Shown here in pieces: positions 24,101 through 33,119 of a stretch of 64,000 bases of DNA. The notes beneath the pieces were generated by a model, which had not been told where the DNA came from, did not search any database, and saw only the letters and a list, made by a program, of their open reading frames with translations. The translations under genes were made by a program, and so were the position numbers. Position 1 is the stretch's first letter. Each line of letters opens with the position of its first letter. This DNA comes from Littorina saxatilis (lineage: Eukaryota; Mollusca; Gastropoda; Littorinimorpha; Littorinidae): the NCBI RefSeq assembly GCF_037325665.1, contig NC_090251.1:21870529-21934528 (forward strand). Reading direction: 5' to 3'.

Positions 24101-24521
24101 TTCTCACCACCATCAGCCTAGTCCCCATTCTCCCTCCCCCCTCACCACCACAACACACACTCCCCCTCCCCCGCTCGTACCCAACCAGCCGCAGAGCACT
24201 GACCAGGGCAGTGAGGTATCTGCCGGTGGACGACCTCATGTGCGGGCGGGTCCAGATGATGAGGGAGAAGATGTTGCCGATCAGCCCCAGGACCACGAAG
24301 ATGGGACCGATCACCGCCGACGCCGCCCAGTGCATGCGCTGCGCTGTGGTCAGCATGGCCTCCATCGTGGAGTCCCTCTTCTCCTCCATGTGCACGTGAC
24401 CGCGCCCATCATGCACAGCGCCTTCGTGTCCGCTTCCGGCGTGCTCGTTTCCGCTATTGAGGATGGCGGCGGCCGTGGTTGTGACGAGATCCACGACGCT
24501 GCCGAGTGTTGCACCGTCCAT
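20614..24521 (-). CDS. Class A GPCR, FMRFamide/neuropeptide receptor-like, five coding exons
   Basis: Predicted seven-helix receptor in the plasma membrane, coupling a peptide ligand to G proteins. Coding exons in transcript order: 24521-24204, 23539-23327, 22963-22700, 21420-21247, 20844-20614; every junction is phase 0. The start ATG at 24521 lies in an exon whose acceptor is at 24575. The protein is 399 residues: TM1 about 66-90 (GN motif), TM2 with LAIAD, TM3 ending VDRF in place of DRY, TM4 about 185-204, an NTT glycosylation site in loop 2, TM5 with LVPWF, TM6 about 292-316, and TM7 with NSSINFVLYC (NFVLY replacing NPxxY). That last motif and RSSTGRYLTAL are typical of invertebrate FMRFamide-receptor-like proteins. 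Oddities: no cysteine at the usual top of TM3 or in loop 2, no CWxP proline in TM6, a histidine-rich N-terminus and a short Ser/Gly/Thr tail. The ligand cannot be told from sequence. Confidence 0.88.
21005..21141. repeat. Compound trinucleotide repeat (ACG)n(AAG)n(AAC)n in a GPCR intron
   Basis: Three successive triplet runs within the last GPCR intron. They produce long homopolymeric-residue ORFs in all frames that are not genes. Confidence 0.95.
21247..21420 (-). CDS. GPCR exon 4: loop 3 and TM6
   Basis: Acceptor atgatttacag, donor GTGAGG. 58 codons, basic loop 3 (SNRRMSSKK, KSRRSENQ), then TM6 containing FSFLVLIGFQ, where a CWxP motif would be expected. Confidence 0.88.
21492..21574. repeat. 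Perfect 29-bp inverted repeat, 25-nt loop
   Basis: Left arm 21492-21520 begins aaaagcgatctttggaattg; right arm 21546-21574 is its exact reverse complement. It lies in GPCR intron 3 and would form a stable hairpin in RNA. Confidence 0.95.
21750..21919. mobile_element. 170-bp foldback element (MITE-like)
   Basis: Arms acattaacatgcttccattt and its reverse complement mark the ends, and pairing continues with mismatches almost to the centre near 21837. No ORF. Either a foldback transposon or a long intronic hairpin. Confidence 0.85.
21921..22690. other. GPCR intron 3 remainder
   Basis: No further repeat or exon seen in this part of the intron. Confidence 0.4.
22700..22963 (-). CDS. GPCR exon 3: TM4, loop 2, TM5
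   Basis: Acceptor tctcccccacag, donor GTAAGC. 88 codons from EYCNERRANV to LNLLIISK. Loop 2 has one NTT sequon and no cysteine. Confidence 0.9.
23219..23324. repeat. Interrupted (GT)n next to GPCR exon 2 donor
   Basis: GT-rich tract that reaches within about 5 bases of the exon 2 donor on the opposite (minus) sense, where it reads as CA repeats at the intron start. Confidence 0.9.
23327..23539 (-). CDS. GPCR exon 2: TM2-TM3
   Basis: Acceptor ctttgtctaccag ends at 23540; donor GTGTGA at 23326-23321. 71 codons, starting AIADMGVLIW, so that exon 1 plus exon 2 gives YLTAL then AIAD, the canonical TM2 start. It ends just after VDRFIMVCLITKAK. Confidence 0.88.
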
Positions 24522-24574
24522 GATGATGGGTTGCTGCTGACGTGCGTTGAAGGTGTGGATTGGCCAGACAAGTT
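24204..24574 (-). CDS. GPCR exon 1: 5' UTR, N-terminus, TM1
   Basis: Acceptor ctcttcccacag ends at 24575. The first 53 bases are open but likely untranslated; ATG at 24519-24521 starts MDGATLGSVV. Donor GTCAGT follows CTG at 24204. The coding part is 106 codons. An upstream exon must exist outside the recognised set. An in-frame ATG at 24680 would lie upstream of the acceptor and is disfavoured. Confidence 0.8.
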
Positions 24575-24836
24575 CTGTGGGAAGAGACGGACAAATGTAC
24601 AGAGTGGTGCCATAAGTGATGCATATCGGAAGACGGGAATTTAGAGCGGTACATTTGGATTGCATCGCCCCCCAAAACAAAATTTACCAAAAACAGTTTA
24701 CTTGCTTAGGCCTTTGGACTTTTGGTATTAAGTTGTGTGTTCTTTGCTCCTTGTAACGGACTATAGTTTCAGCACTCATAAAAACCAACAAGAACGTGTA
24801 CAAAGTTTTTAAGAAGTGGGTTTTGCAATGATACCA

Positions 24837-24895
24837 TCCGTCGCGATATAACCTTGAATGGTTGAAAACGACGTTAAACACCAAATAAAGAAAGA
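24837..24895 (+). mobile_element. SINE 3'-tail insertion, 10-bp duplication
   Basis: About 59 bp reading cgcgatataaccttgaatgg, then the gacgttaaacaccaaataaa end and a GAAA tail, flanked by aatgatacca at 24827-24836 and 24896-24905. It lies just upstream of the recognised GPCR exons. Confidence 0.9.
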
Positions 24896-25160
24896 AATGA
24901 TACCAAGTGACAACTGACAGATTTGCGTTTGGTCGTCTTTTATCAAATTTAGATTAGATTTTGATGGAGAGTAAGAAAAGACGCGAATAAATGAAATCAA
25001 ATGATTTACAGACCTAACACCTTTCCGTTTCTGGCCGGAAATCCGGTTTTTGAAAACTGTTAAAAAACGCAAAATCCGGTTTCTTAAAGTAAAACTTAAT
25101 TTTTATTTTATTTTTTTAGTTTGGATGGTTGATTGAGGCAAAATGTGTATTATCTTATAA

Positions 25161-25688
25161 ATTATCAACAAACATTTTGGTAACAGGAGAGGCTGTTCTT
25201 AGCCTCTACAAGCTAACATTTTATTTACAAACATTTTGGTATCAGTAGAGGCTGTTCTTAGCCTCTACAAGATAACATTTTATTTACAAACATTTTGGTA
25301 TCAGGAGAGGCTGTTCTTTGCCTCTACAAGATAACATTTTATTTACAAACATTTTGGTATCAGGAGAGGCTGTTCTTAGCCTCTACAAGATAACATTTTA
25401 TTTACAAACATTTTGGTATCAGGAGAGGCTGTTCTTAGCCTCTACAAGATAACATTTTATTTACAAACATTTTGGTATCATGAGAGGCTGTTCTTAGCCT
25501 CTACAAGATAACATTTTATTTACAAACATTTTGGTATCAGGAGAGGCTGTTCTTAGCCTCTACAAGATAACATTTTATTTACAAACATTTTGGTATCAGG
25601 AGAGGCTGTTCTTAGCCTCTACAAGATAACATTTTATTTACAAACATTTTGGTATCAGGAGAGGCTGTTCTTAGCCTCTACAAGATAA
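25161..25688. repeat. 59-bp tandem array, nine copies, hairpin in each unit
   Basis: Nearly identical units with period 59, each containing tttggtatca and the inverted repeat gaggctgttcttagcctc (6-bp stem, 6-nt loop). Copies differ by single bases; the first is the most diverged. The array is about 0.6 kb upstream of the first recognised GPCR exon. Confidence 0.97.
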
Positions 25689-27298
25689 AATTTTAATTTT
25701 CTTAGAAAAGTCCCAGCTTCCCCTAGCCCTGCCGCCGTTGACCCTGGCCTTTCAGGTTTTCACTTTTGTTTGGTGTTAGCCCTGGATTTAAATAACTGCA
25801 CCATGAAGTTTTGGAACAGCTCAGTTGCACATACTTTGAAATATGTGAGCATAAAATGAATTCGTTGAGAAGTCAAGTAACTTAATCGAAACACTGCTTA
25901 TATCTGAGGGCGAAAGTTTAATCGGGGCCGACTGAGGGAAAAAGTGTAATCGGCATTAATACGACAGTTTCGTAAGCAAAGAAACACGGGCATTAGGGAT
26001 TGACATTATGCGAGGCATTCTAATCAACAGACTTGTTAATAAGAGCCGTTCAGGCGCATTGTAGGGGACATTTGTGTATTCTAAGGGCTATTGGTGTATC
26101 GTAAGGGTTATTGGTGTATTTAAGGGCCACTGGTGTATTTTACGGGCTTAGAAATTATTAGGAATCTTCTAGACCAAGACTTCTCTCCCTGTCTTCCAAT
26201 ACGTTGGTAACGTAGAATGCCCCCTCAATGAACTGTTTAATATGGCCGTCAACTGAAAATATCATCTGGCTAATCAAATAAGAATAACATAATGTCAATG
26301 AATCTACGCAATATGATTGATATATCGTAACGGGGAGAGCAATTAACGTTCGTACAGATAATTGGCGTACTTGTTCGTTATCACAGTGTAGTTGCCGTGA
26401 CCTTTTACATGTGAGTACCACTGTTGTTCTTCTACGTTCTGTTCGATAAGGCATTTCTGACGAGCAAAAGTGATTTTGTCGTTACGAACGTGTATGAATA
26501 CAAACATTATCTTTATCTGCTTATGATACGAAGCCATTCCATGGAAATGTTTTGATTGTCCAGTTTTCCAAATATCTATACTTAGTTTTGATATCAATGC
26601 ATTTTGGACGGGCGCGTTTGCTAATAGTTGGTTTCTCAGTTTGACAATTGCAAAGATTTGGTTTAAGTGTAAATGTTTGCAAAGGAGTCTCCAACGGCCT
26701 TAGACCTTTTAAGATAAATTGTGCAAAAATGTGTACTGTACATGTGTACATAATGATTAATCCGTTCGTTGTCACTATCTTTGTTTGACCCCTTTGATTC
26801 ATGTCGTACTTCTTTGAGACGTTTGCTCACTGATTCTACAACTGTGAAAGCGAGAGAGGCCACAGCATTATTCAATGAAAGGAAAGTATCAATGGCAACC
26901 CCTTAATACATTAAGTTGCGTATAATTACAAATTCCAGCGATGAACCCTTCACTTTTTTGCGCTGCATTTCAAAATCATTTCAAGTTTCAGTTTGACTTG
27001 TCAACCCGACGCCAAGACTACAGATGTCGCGAGCATCAACTCGGTTTGCAGCGATTTCATAATCAACAATGACACCGCCTTTTTGGGAGAAGAAAATTAA
27101 ACAAAGTTCTATGCTCAATTGTTTCTCAAATATATATCTCTTGCCTTAAACTTGGTCAGTCATGTGACATTTTGCTTAGGACTTCAAAACAATGCTTTGT
27201 AAATTGTTTAGGATTCAGTCCGTCTGTCATCAGATATCAATCTAAAGGAAGCTAAGATAATGTCTCGTAACATTTGTTCCAGATAATACGTATTGTAC
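25689..27298. other. Intergenic; short 24-bp tandem at 26065-26150
   Basis: Four imperfect copies of a unit like tattggtgtatt plus taagggct lie at about 26065-26150. Minus-strand ORFs of 70-98 codons at 26.2-26.9 kb have no recognisable domain or splice context. No gene supported. Confidence 0.4.
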
Positions 27299-27305
27299 TT
27301 TATCT

Positions 27306-27696
27306 GGGCGGGGATGTAGCTCAGTCGGTAGCGCGCTGGATTTGTATCCAGTTGGCCGCTGTCAGCGTGAGTTCGTCCCCACGTTCGGCGAGAGATTTAT
27401 TTCTCAGAGTCAACTTTCTGTGCAGACTCTCCTCGGTGTCCGAACACCCCCGTGTGTACACGCAAGCACAAGACCAAGTGCGCACGAAAAAGATCCTGTA
27501 ATCCATGTCAGAGTTCGGTGGGTTATAGAAACACGAAAATACCCAGCATGCTTCCTCCGAAAACGGCGTATGGCTACCTAAATGGCGGGGTAAAAAACGG
27601 TCATACACGTGAAATTCCACTCGTGCAAAAAACACGAGTGTACGTGGGAGTTTCAGCCCACGAACGCAGAAGAAGAAGAAGAAGAAGAAGAAGTAA
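27306..27696 (+). mobile_element. Full-length tRNA-derived SINE with (GAA)n tail
   Basis: Head with box A tagctcagtcggtagcgcgc and box B-like gagttcgtccccac, then a ~290-bp body including acaagaccaagtgcgcacga, then gaacgcagaagaagaag repeats. Flanked by tttatct at 27299-27305 and 27697-27703. The body is shared with the 48.0-kb SINE, which has a different head. Confidence 0.9.
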
Positions 27697-27845
27697 TTTA
27701 TCTCAAATCAACGTTCTTTTCCTTTCCTTATTTTTTTCCCCGCCAAAGCTTGTTGCCACAAGAAATCTGTTGTTGTTGTGTTTTAAATAGAAAGAACCCC
27801 ATCATGCCATCGAATCATTTTCTGGCCTGTACAACTTCTGTTTAA

Positions 27846-28074
27846 CTCATTATCTCCCAGGTACGGATATATCCGTACCCACTTATATGGCTCTATCTGA
27901 CCAGGTACGGCCGGTATGTACGCTCAGACTGTTAGCTTCAGTCGCTTCCTGTAAGGTCCATCTAACGCCTGCATTCCAGTTTCTACACAGTTACTACAAT
28001 TCTGAGTGACCTGCTGCAGCACAGCTGGTCTCGGTTAAAAAAAACCTTGGTCAACATAGGTGGGGTAGAAAGTG
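27846..28074. mobile_element. piggyBac-like MITE, copy 1
   Basis: Preceded by TTAA at 27842-27845. The element begins ctcattatctcccaggtacg, includes the palindrome ggtacggatatatccgtacc, and ends gtggggtagaaagtgt. The 3' flank TCAA differs from TTAA by one base. It pairs with the copy at 45280-45506. Confidence 0.7.
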
Positions 28075-28078
28075 TCAA

Positions 28079-29640
28079 AAGAACATTTCCGCTTCATGTG
28101 ACAGTACTTTCAACCGTAACCGAGACAACACTTGGACTTAAGGCCGTCGCTTCTCTTGCACCTTAATCAAATGTCGGTGAATTCCGCACGACATGTGACT
28201 TGATTTGAAAAGAACGCAATTGGAACCTTCCCCGTTACAAAGCGACATAATGTCGCGATGATTCACTTCCTGAACGGAAATAAGCACTATCTTGTCGCCG
28301 TTTGTGTAAGACGTTTGCCTCACTGCTTGGTTTCACTTTTCCAGCACTAGTACTACGTTAACCCATTTTTTTTTCTTTCAAAAATCCTTTGTTTGCTTGT
28401 TTGTTTGTTTGTTTACAAGTACTAAATTAACCCATTTTTGTTTTCTTTCAAAAATCCTTTGTTTGTTTGTTTGGTTGTTCGTGATGAGTGGGCCTAAACC
28501 AAAAAGCAGTCTGTGCTGTAGTGGCGGCTCAGACAGCGTAACCCTGTTTCCCGGCTTCTGATGTACAACCAGGGCTATTGAGAATAATAACAGCTTCTTC
28601 GAACAGAGAGGAAAGACTGTGTAGTACAACAATCTACTGTCGATCAGGCGGATCTGCACGTGAGAAATGTGTGTGTTGTCTTGACCAGACCTACACGCAA
28701 ACCAAACAATTGGCCATTTTAAATTTCACAGAGTGGGCTGAGAGTAGTTGAATTTCGTGGACCACTACAAGACTTGTCGCAAGCTCGAGTTGCGAATGGA
28801 AAAGGGTAAGACAGGCCGAGTTGGTTGCAATATTCACTGTCGCCGTTTGTCGCAAATTTCACCTGCCGTGTCGCAAACATACAACATATGCCCAACCCAG
28901 AACTGGAATGTATATTTGACCAAAGACCGAAACCTGGCATAAACGGAGTAAAATTCAGGCACTAGACCCTTCAACAATAGCTAAGGACCGACCAGTCTAA
29001 TGTATCAGTTTGTGTGGTGGTGCCACTGTGCATTATGTCGTCACTATGTCAGCTTGTCAACACTAACTCAGTAGTCAGCACCATTTATGAATAGGACTCC
29101 CGCTGTTGTATCACGTACATAGTAAGTTTCTGCCCTGTCATGATTTACACCGGTTTCATAGGACTTAGAAAACTACCCCCCCCCCCCCCCCCAAAGCAGA
29201 ATGTTTTTTCGAGCAACTCTCATAGTTCTTTTGTGAGTTCTGAAAAAAGGCAAGGTTCATTCAATATATTGGACCCTAGATTTTTTAAAAGATTGTATAC
29301 ATTTCCTTGACCAGTCCTGGGAAGACCATATTTCGAATTTTAAGATGCATTGTCATAATGTGACTGGCATTTCCCCCCATAAATCTCCTTCCGCAAAGTT
29401 GGCATTGTTGTTACTGTTAACGGAAAGTGAATTTAGATTAGTCATAATGAAATGACAAGTGTTAATTATCAGTCCGCATCAGAAGAACATTACGTGAAAC
29501 AAATCTTGTAGAAGCTCATTCTGTCCGCAGGGCGAGGTGTCTAAAGTATGCTTCACAAAAATCAAAGTCCTGGCTTTCAGGGCAGAGAAATTTTTCTCCC
29601 AAAATTGGTCTGGACGTTGTGCGCAGGAGGCAGGATTTAA
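28079..29640. other. Intergenic; 70-bp duplicate at 28348-28480 and a poly(C)
   Basis: Two tandem copies of a segment with ttctttcaaaaatcctttgt followed by (GTTT)n lie at 28348-28480, and a C run lies at about 29177-29192. No gene recognised. Confidence 0.45.
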
Positions 29641-30011
29641 GGCACACTCCTCCTGGTGAAAAGAGTTGGGTTCACCGTCTCAGCACACTTGTTCCGGTGA
29701 AAAGAGTTGGGTTCACCGTCTCAGCACACTTGTTCCGGTGAAAAGAGTTCGGTTCACCGTCTCAGCACACTTGTTCCGGTGAAAACGTTCGGTTCACCGT
29801 CTCAGCACATTTGTTCCGGTGAAAAGAGTTCGGTTCACCGTCTCAGCACACTTGTTCCGGTGAAAAGAGTTCGGTTCACCGTCTCAGCACACTTGTTCCG
29901 GTGAAAAGAGTTCGGTTCACCGTCTCAGCACACTTGTTCCGGTGAAAAGAGTTCGGTTCACCGTCTCAGCACACTTGTTCCGGTGAAAAGAGTTCGGTTC
30001 ACCGTCTCAGA
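29641..30011. repeat. 41-bp tandem array, nine copies, hairpin in each unit
   Basis: Units with period 41 (one of 40) containing ggttcaccgtctcagcacac and ttgttccggtgaaaag. CGGTGAA and TTCACCG within each unit can pair across a ~10-nt loop. The array ends abruptly at 30011 after ccgtctcag. Confidence 0.97.
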
Positions 30012-30772
30012 TCTACCCAGGTCTCTGGGGACAAACACACATACCGACACCCTGACTGTCCACTGTAATGAGTCTCATTTTGTTAATGAATTAATTTATT
30101 TTTAAAATAATACGAAACTAGTTCTTCAAATACAAAATAAAAATTACAAAATTAATTCATCCACTCACACAAAATCCCACTGAGCAGAGGTAATTTAGTT
30201 TTGGTATGGGACCATGTCGTGGGATGGTCTTATCTTTGAATACATTGAAATGATTGGCCATTGGATAGGATTCTGAATGTACACAGGTATCCAAATTATA
30301 TATGAGAAGGAATATATTTTATTCTGTAAACACCACACCGGGGACTGTGTTCCGCCTTATTTCAGCCGGGCGCGTTGTTACTCCGTTTTCAGCCGGGCTT
30401 GGTGTCACACAAACGTAAGTGTCTGCACTAAAGTACAAACTATGTCTTCTAGAAAACTCACATCAGAAAACGGATGGTTTTTGCCCTAACCTAAGTGATT
30501 TGTCTCTCTATTGCTGTTTTTTTTTTTTATCTGACTATGTTTAGTATGTGACCCGCATCGGCTTGAAATACTTGCGGGGTGTCGCTTTTTGGGCTCACAA
30601 ACTGATCAAAATGAAGAAATGATAAGCAACGGTATCATGTTATGGCTTTTCTGTATCATAAATTTGTTTTATAGTTTCTTGCTGCCATATGCATGCTGAT
30701 GCATTTTCCCGAACCTGCTTTAAGGCGTTGAGGCAAGAGAAGTAAAACCAAAACCCATGTCAGTCGAGTTTC
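30012..30772. other. No recognised feature
   Basis: Contains two related words cagccgggcgcgttgtt and cagccgggcttggtg near 30364 and 30391. No supported gene. Confidence 0.4.
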
Positions 30773-30840
30773 GTTCCGCGCTGGACACCCATGTGTTCCG
30801 AGCTGGGACATCATATCAGCTGAAAGTGTTCCGCGCTGGG
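30773..30840. repeat. Cluster of three GTTCCGCGCTGGG motifs
   Basis: Motifs at 30773-30784, 30795-30807 (one mismatch) and 30828-30840. The inverted form occurs three times at 33052-33119. See findings. Confidence 0.85.
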
Positions 30841-30910
30841 ACCACTTCTTAGATGAGATTCGCATTTCTTGTAGCCAAATTTAACGCGTTTTGAAGGATT
30901 TTCTCAACAG

Positions 30911-31462
30911 ATAGAGGTGTCAGCTGTTACCCTGGATAGCTTTCTGGATATTAGCAGTGAAGTAGAGGTTGCCTCAAGCACAAGTGCTGGTCTGCCACTG
31001 ACGTCAATCCCAAAGCTGTCACAACCGGAACGTACTGGCCATCTTTGTCCGCATTGTGGAAAGAGCTACGGTAACACCAGAGCTTTAACAAGACATACAA
31101 GACTGCACCGTGAAGACAATTGTAGTGTTGAGTGCCAAATCTGCCACAAGCGCTTCAGAGAAGCGAGTAATTTGCACGCACATACAAACTCTGTCCACCT
31201 GAAAACCAAGCCATACTCTTGTTTTCAGCGCAACAAGAAATTTGCTGACAAGCGTAATGTCAACCCCAAGAGGCACAGGTGCTCAGCTATAGATGCTCGG
31301 ACCGCTTGTGAACATTGTTCCAAGACCTACAGCAGCAGAAAAAGCCTGCATGATCATGAAAAGCGCGTGCACTTTAATCTGGGGTATTCTTGTGCCAAAT
31401 GTTCGGCACAGTTCAAGTTTGGAGCACAGCTGTCGCGTCATGCCAGGAAATGCACGATCTGA
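30911..31462 (+). CDS. C2H2 zinc-finger protein, terminal exon
   Basis: Likely nuclear nucleic-acid-binding protein. The frame is open from the acceptor ttttctcaacag at 30899-30910 to TGA at 31462; a stop at 30872 means the start must lie in an upstream exon not identified, and no ATG begins the frame. Numbered from the GTG at 30917, finger 1 uses C44, C47, H60, H64; finger 2 C73, C76, H89, H94; finger 4 C131, C134, H147, H152; finger 5 is C2HC (C159, C162, H175, C179). The third unit, near residues 102-122, has lost its second cysteine and normal histidines. Linkers are not the TGEKP type. A poly(A) signal lies 82 bases after the stop. The specific family is not recognised. A retained ORF with a degenerate finger suggests a real but divergent gene; origin inside a transposon is an alternative. 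Confidence 0.75.
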   Translation: MEVSAVTLDSFLDISSEVEVASSTSAGLPLTSIPKLSQPERTGHLCPHCGKSYGNTRALTRHTRLHREDNCSVECQICHKRFREASNLHAHTNSVHLKTKPYSCFQRNKKFADKRNVNPKRHRCSAIDARTACEHCSKTYSSRKSLHDHEKRVHFNLGYSCAKCSAQFKFGAQLSRHARKCTI

Positions 31463-31543
31463 CCTAAGGTGCCTTGATTCTTAACTTGGCTCTATTCCGT
31501 TTGTTCGGGCAATTTTAGCCAGCAGAGTAAAAAAAAATTCAAC

Positions 31544-31549
31544 AATAAA
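31544..31549 (+). promoter_or_regulatory. Poly(A) signal AATAAA of the zinc-finger gene
   Basis: AATAAA 82 bases after the stop codon, followed by a T-rich stretch, supports a terminal exon. Confidence 0.6.
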
Positions 31550-31597
31550 TTATTCTTTCCGTTTGGTTTTTATGAAAGTGTAATGGTTAGGGTGCGC

Positions 31598-31602
<5 letters not shown>

Positions 31603-31680
<78 letters not shown>
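31603..31680. repeat. (GT)n microsatellite
   Basis: Uninterrupted GT run of about 78 bp, downstream of the zinc-finger exon. Confidence 0.97.
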
Positions 31681-31681
<1 letters not shown>

Positions 31682-31795
31682 AGGAGGGATGGTTACACTT
31701 TTTTATTGCAGAAATACTATGATCTGATTGGGAAACATTCTTTTTTCCCTGGTAAAGAAATAGAAAAATGCTTTTACGTGAGTTACATGTTGCAA
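31681..31795. repeat. Segment duplicated at 32385-32477, copy 1
   Basis: Shares ggttacactt, gaaatactatgat and ccctggtaaagaaat, in order, with 32385-32477; both follow GT tracts. A local duplication that included the microsatellite is the simplest reading. Confidence 0.85.
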
Positions 31796-32067
31796 TTACA
31801 GAATAATTCATTCAGTTAATGTCCAATTAATGTGGTCGATAATTAAACATTTGTTCGTGTTTTTTTTCTTCCTGTTGTTGTGTTTTATTCTCTATAGTTT
31901 TGAACATGATTGTAGGTTTATTCCAACCATACTGATGTCATGTGGGCAAGATATTTTTTACGATGCAGGTAACTCTGTTTGATTTGTTAACGTGTACTTT
32001 TCTTAATAATTGATCTTTCTTTTCCTTGTATGCTATGTTTAACCTTATTTGCTCTCTTGCGGCATGC

Positions 32068-32117
<50 letters not shown>

Positions 32118-32120
32118 GTT
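32068..32120. repeat. (GT)n microsatellite
   Basis: GT run with one GC interruption; a poly(G) tract follows at about 32190-32217. Confidence 0.95.
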
Positions 32121-32384
32121 AGTCACTTAAGTGCGGTCAAGTAATTTGTGTGTGATTTTGTTTGCTTTTCTATGGAGTTGAAATGGGGAGGGGGGCGGGG
32201 GGGGGGGGGGGGGGGGGTCGTTGTCTACTTTGAAAAAATATCAGTCGAAGAAAAGAGTGATACAGTTTAAAGAAAATTGTTCTCATTGACTGTGTGTGCG
32301 TCTGTGTGTGCGCGCGTGCACGTGTGTTTTTGTGTGTGTGTGTATATGTGTGTGTGCGTGTGTGCTTGTGTGTGTGTGTGGGGG

Positions 32385-32477
32385 GGAGGGGGGTTACACT
32401 TTATTGTGGCTGAAATACTATGATGTAAGGGTTTTTTCCCTGGTAAAGAAATGAAAAAATCTTTTTACATGAGTCAC
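32385..32477. repeat. Segment duplicated from 31681-31795, copy 2
   Basis: Diverged second copy, preceded by an interrupted GT tract at about 32290-32380. Confidence 0.85.
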
Positions 32478-32554
32478 ATTTTTTTAAAAAAACATAAAAG
32501 TCTAAAAGAAGTGTGCAAACCCCTCACATTGCACTATTGAGACTATCTGTATAC

Positions 32555-32925
32555 ATCAATCAATCAATCAATATGAGGCTTATATCGCGCGTATTCCGCG
32601 GGTACAGTTCTAAGAGCAGTGATTTTTTTATTTTTTTATTTTTTTTTATGCGATTTATTTATGCCGTGTGAGATGGAATTTTTTTTACACAATACATCAC
32701 GCATTCACATCGGCCAGCAGATCGCAGCCATTTCGGCGCATATCCTACTTTTCACGGCCTATTATTCCAAGTCACACGGGTATTTTGGTGGACATTTTTA
32801 CTTATGCCTATACAATTTTGCCAGGAAAGACCCTTTTGTCAATCGTGGGATCTTTAACGTGCACACCCCAATGTAGCGTACACGAAGGGACCTCGGTTTT
32901 TCGTCTCATCCGAAAGACTAGCACA
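32555..32925 (-). mobile_element. SINE-like retroposon, long copy
   Basis: On the minus strand the 3' end reads gcgcgatataagcctcatat followed by a TTGA-repeat tail. The body contains aacgtgcacaccc and gtctttcggatgagac. A 5'-truncated relative lies at 58936-59163 on the plus strand. Head type not established. Confidence 0.75.
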
Positions 32926-33051
32926 TGGAACAGCATATTTAACATCGTTGTAACACATATAGGCTACTAATGCCTACATTTACACACTTGCAGAGGAACA
33001 ACATCTTTTAATTTCCATAACAATTGCACATCTTTCTGTCATTTCCTAGGG

Positions 33052-33119
33052 CCCAGCGCGGAACAAAAGCAAGCCCAGCGCGGAACGCAGACAAAAATGT
33101 AGGGGGCCCAGCGCGGAAC
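33052..33119. repeat. Cluster of three CCCAGCGCGGAAC motifs
   Basis: Exact 13-mers at 33052-33064, 33074-33086 and 33107-33119, inverted relative to the cluster at 30773-30840. Confidence 0.9.

Noticed and set aside
24009-24203. Extension of GPCR exon 1 past 24204
   Set aside because: The frame stays open into Gly/Cys-rich intron sequence, but a GTCAGT donor at 24203 and the AIAD start of exon 2 give the canonical TM2 only if splicing occurs there.
27309-27385. tRNA gene
   Set aside because: Head of a full-length SINE. The same holds for 50.2 kb and for the minus-strand head at 18.4 kb.
25161-30011. Arrays with regular spacing that superficially resemble CRISPR
   Set aside because: The units are contiguous tandem copies without unique spacers, and the window is clearly eukaryotic (spliced genes, SINEs, LINEs).
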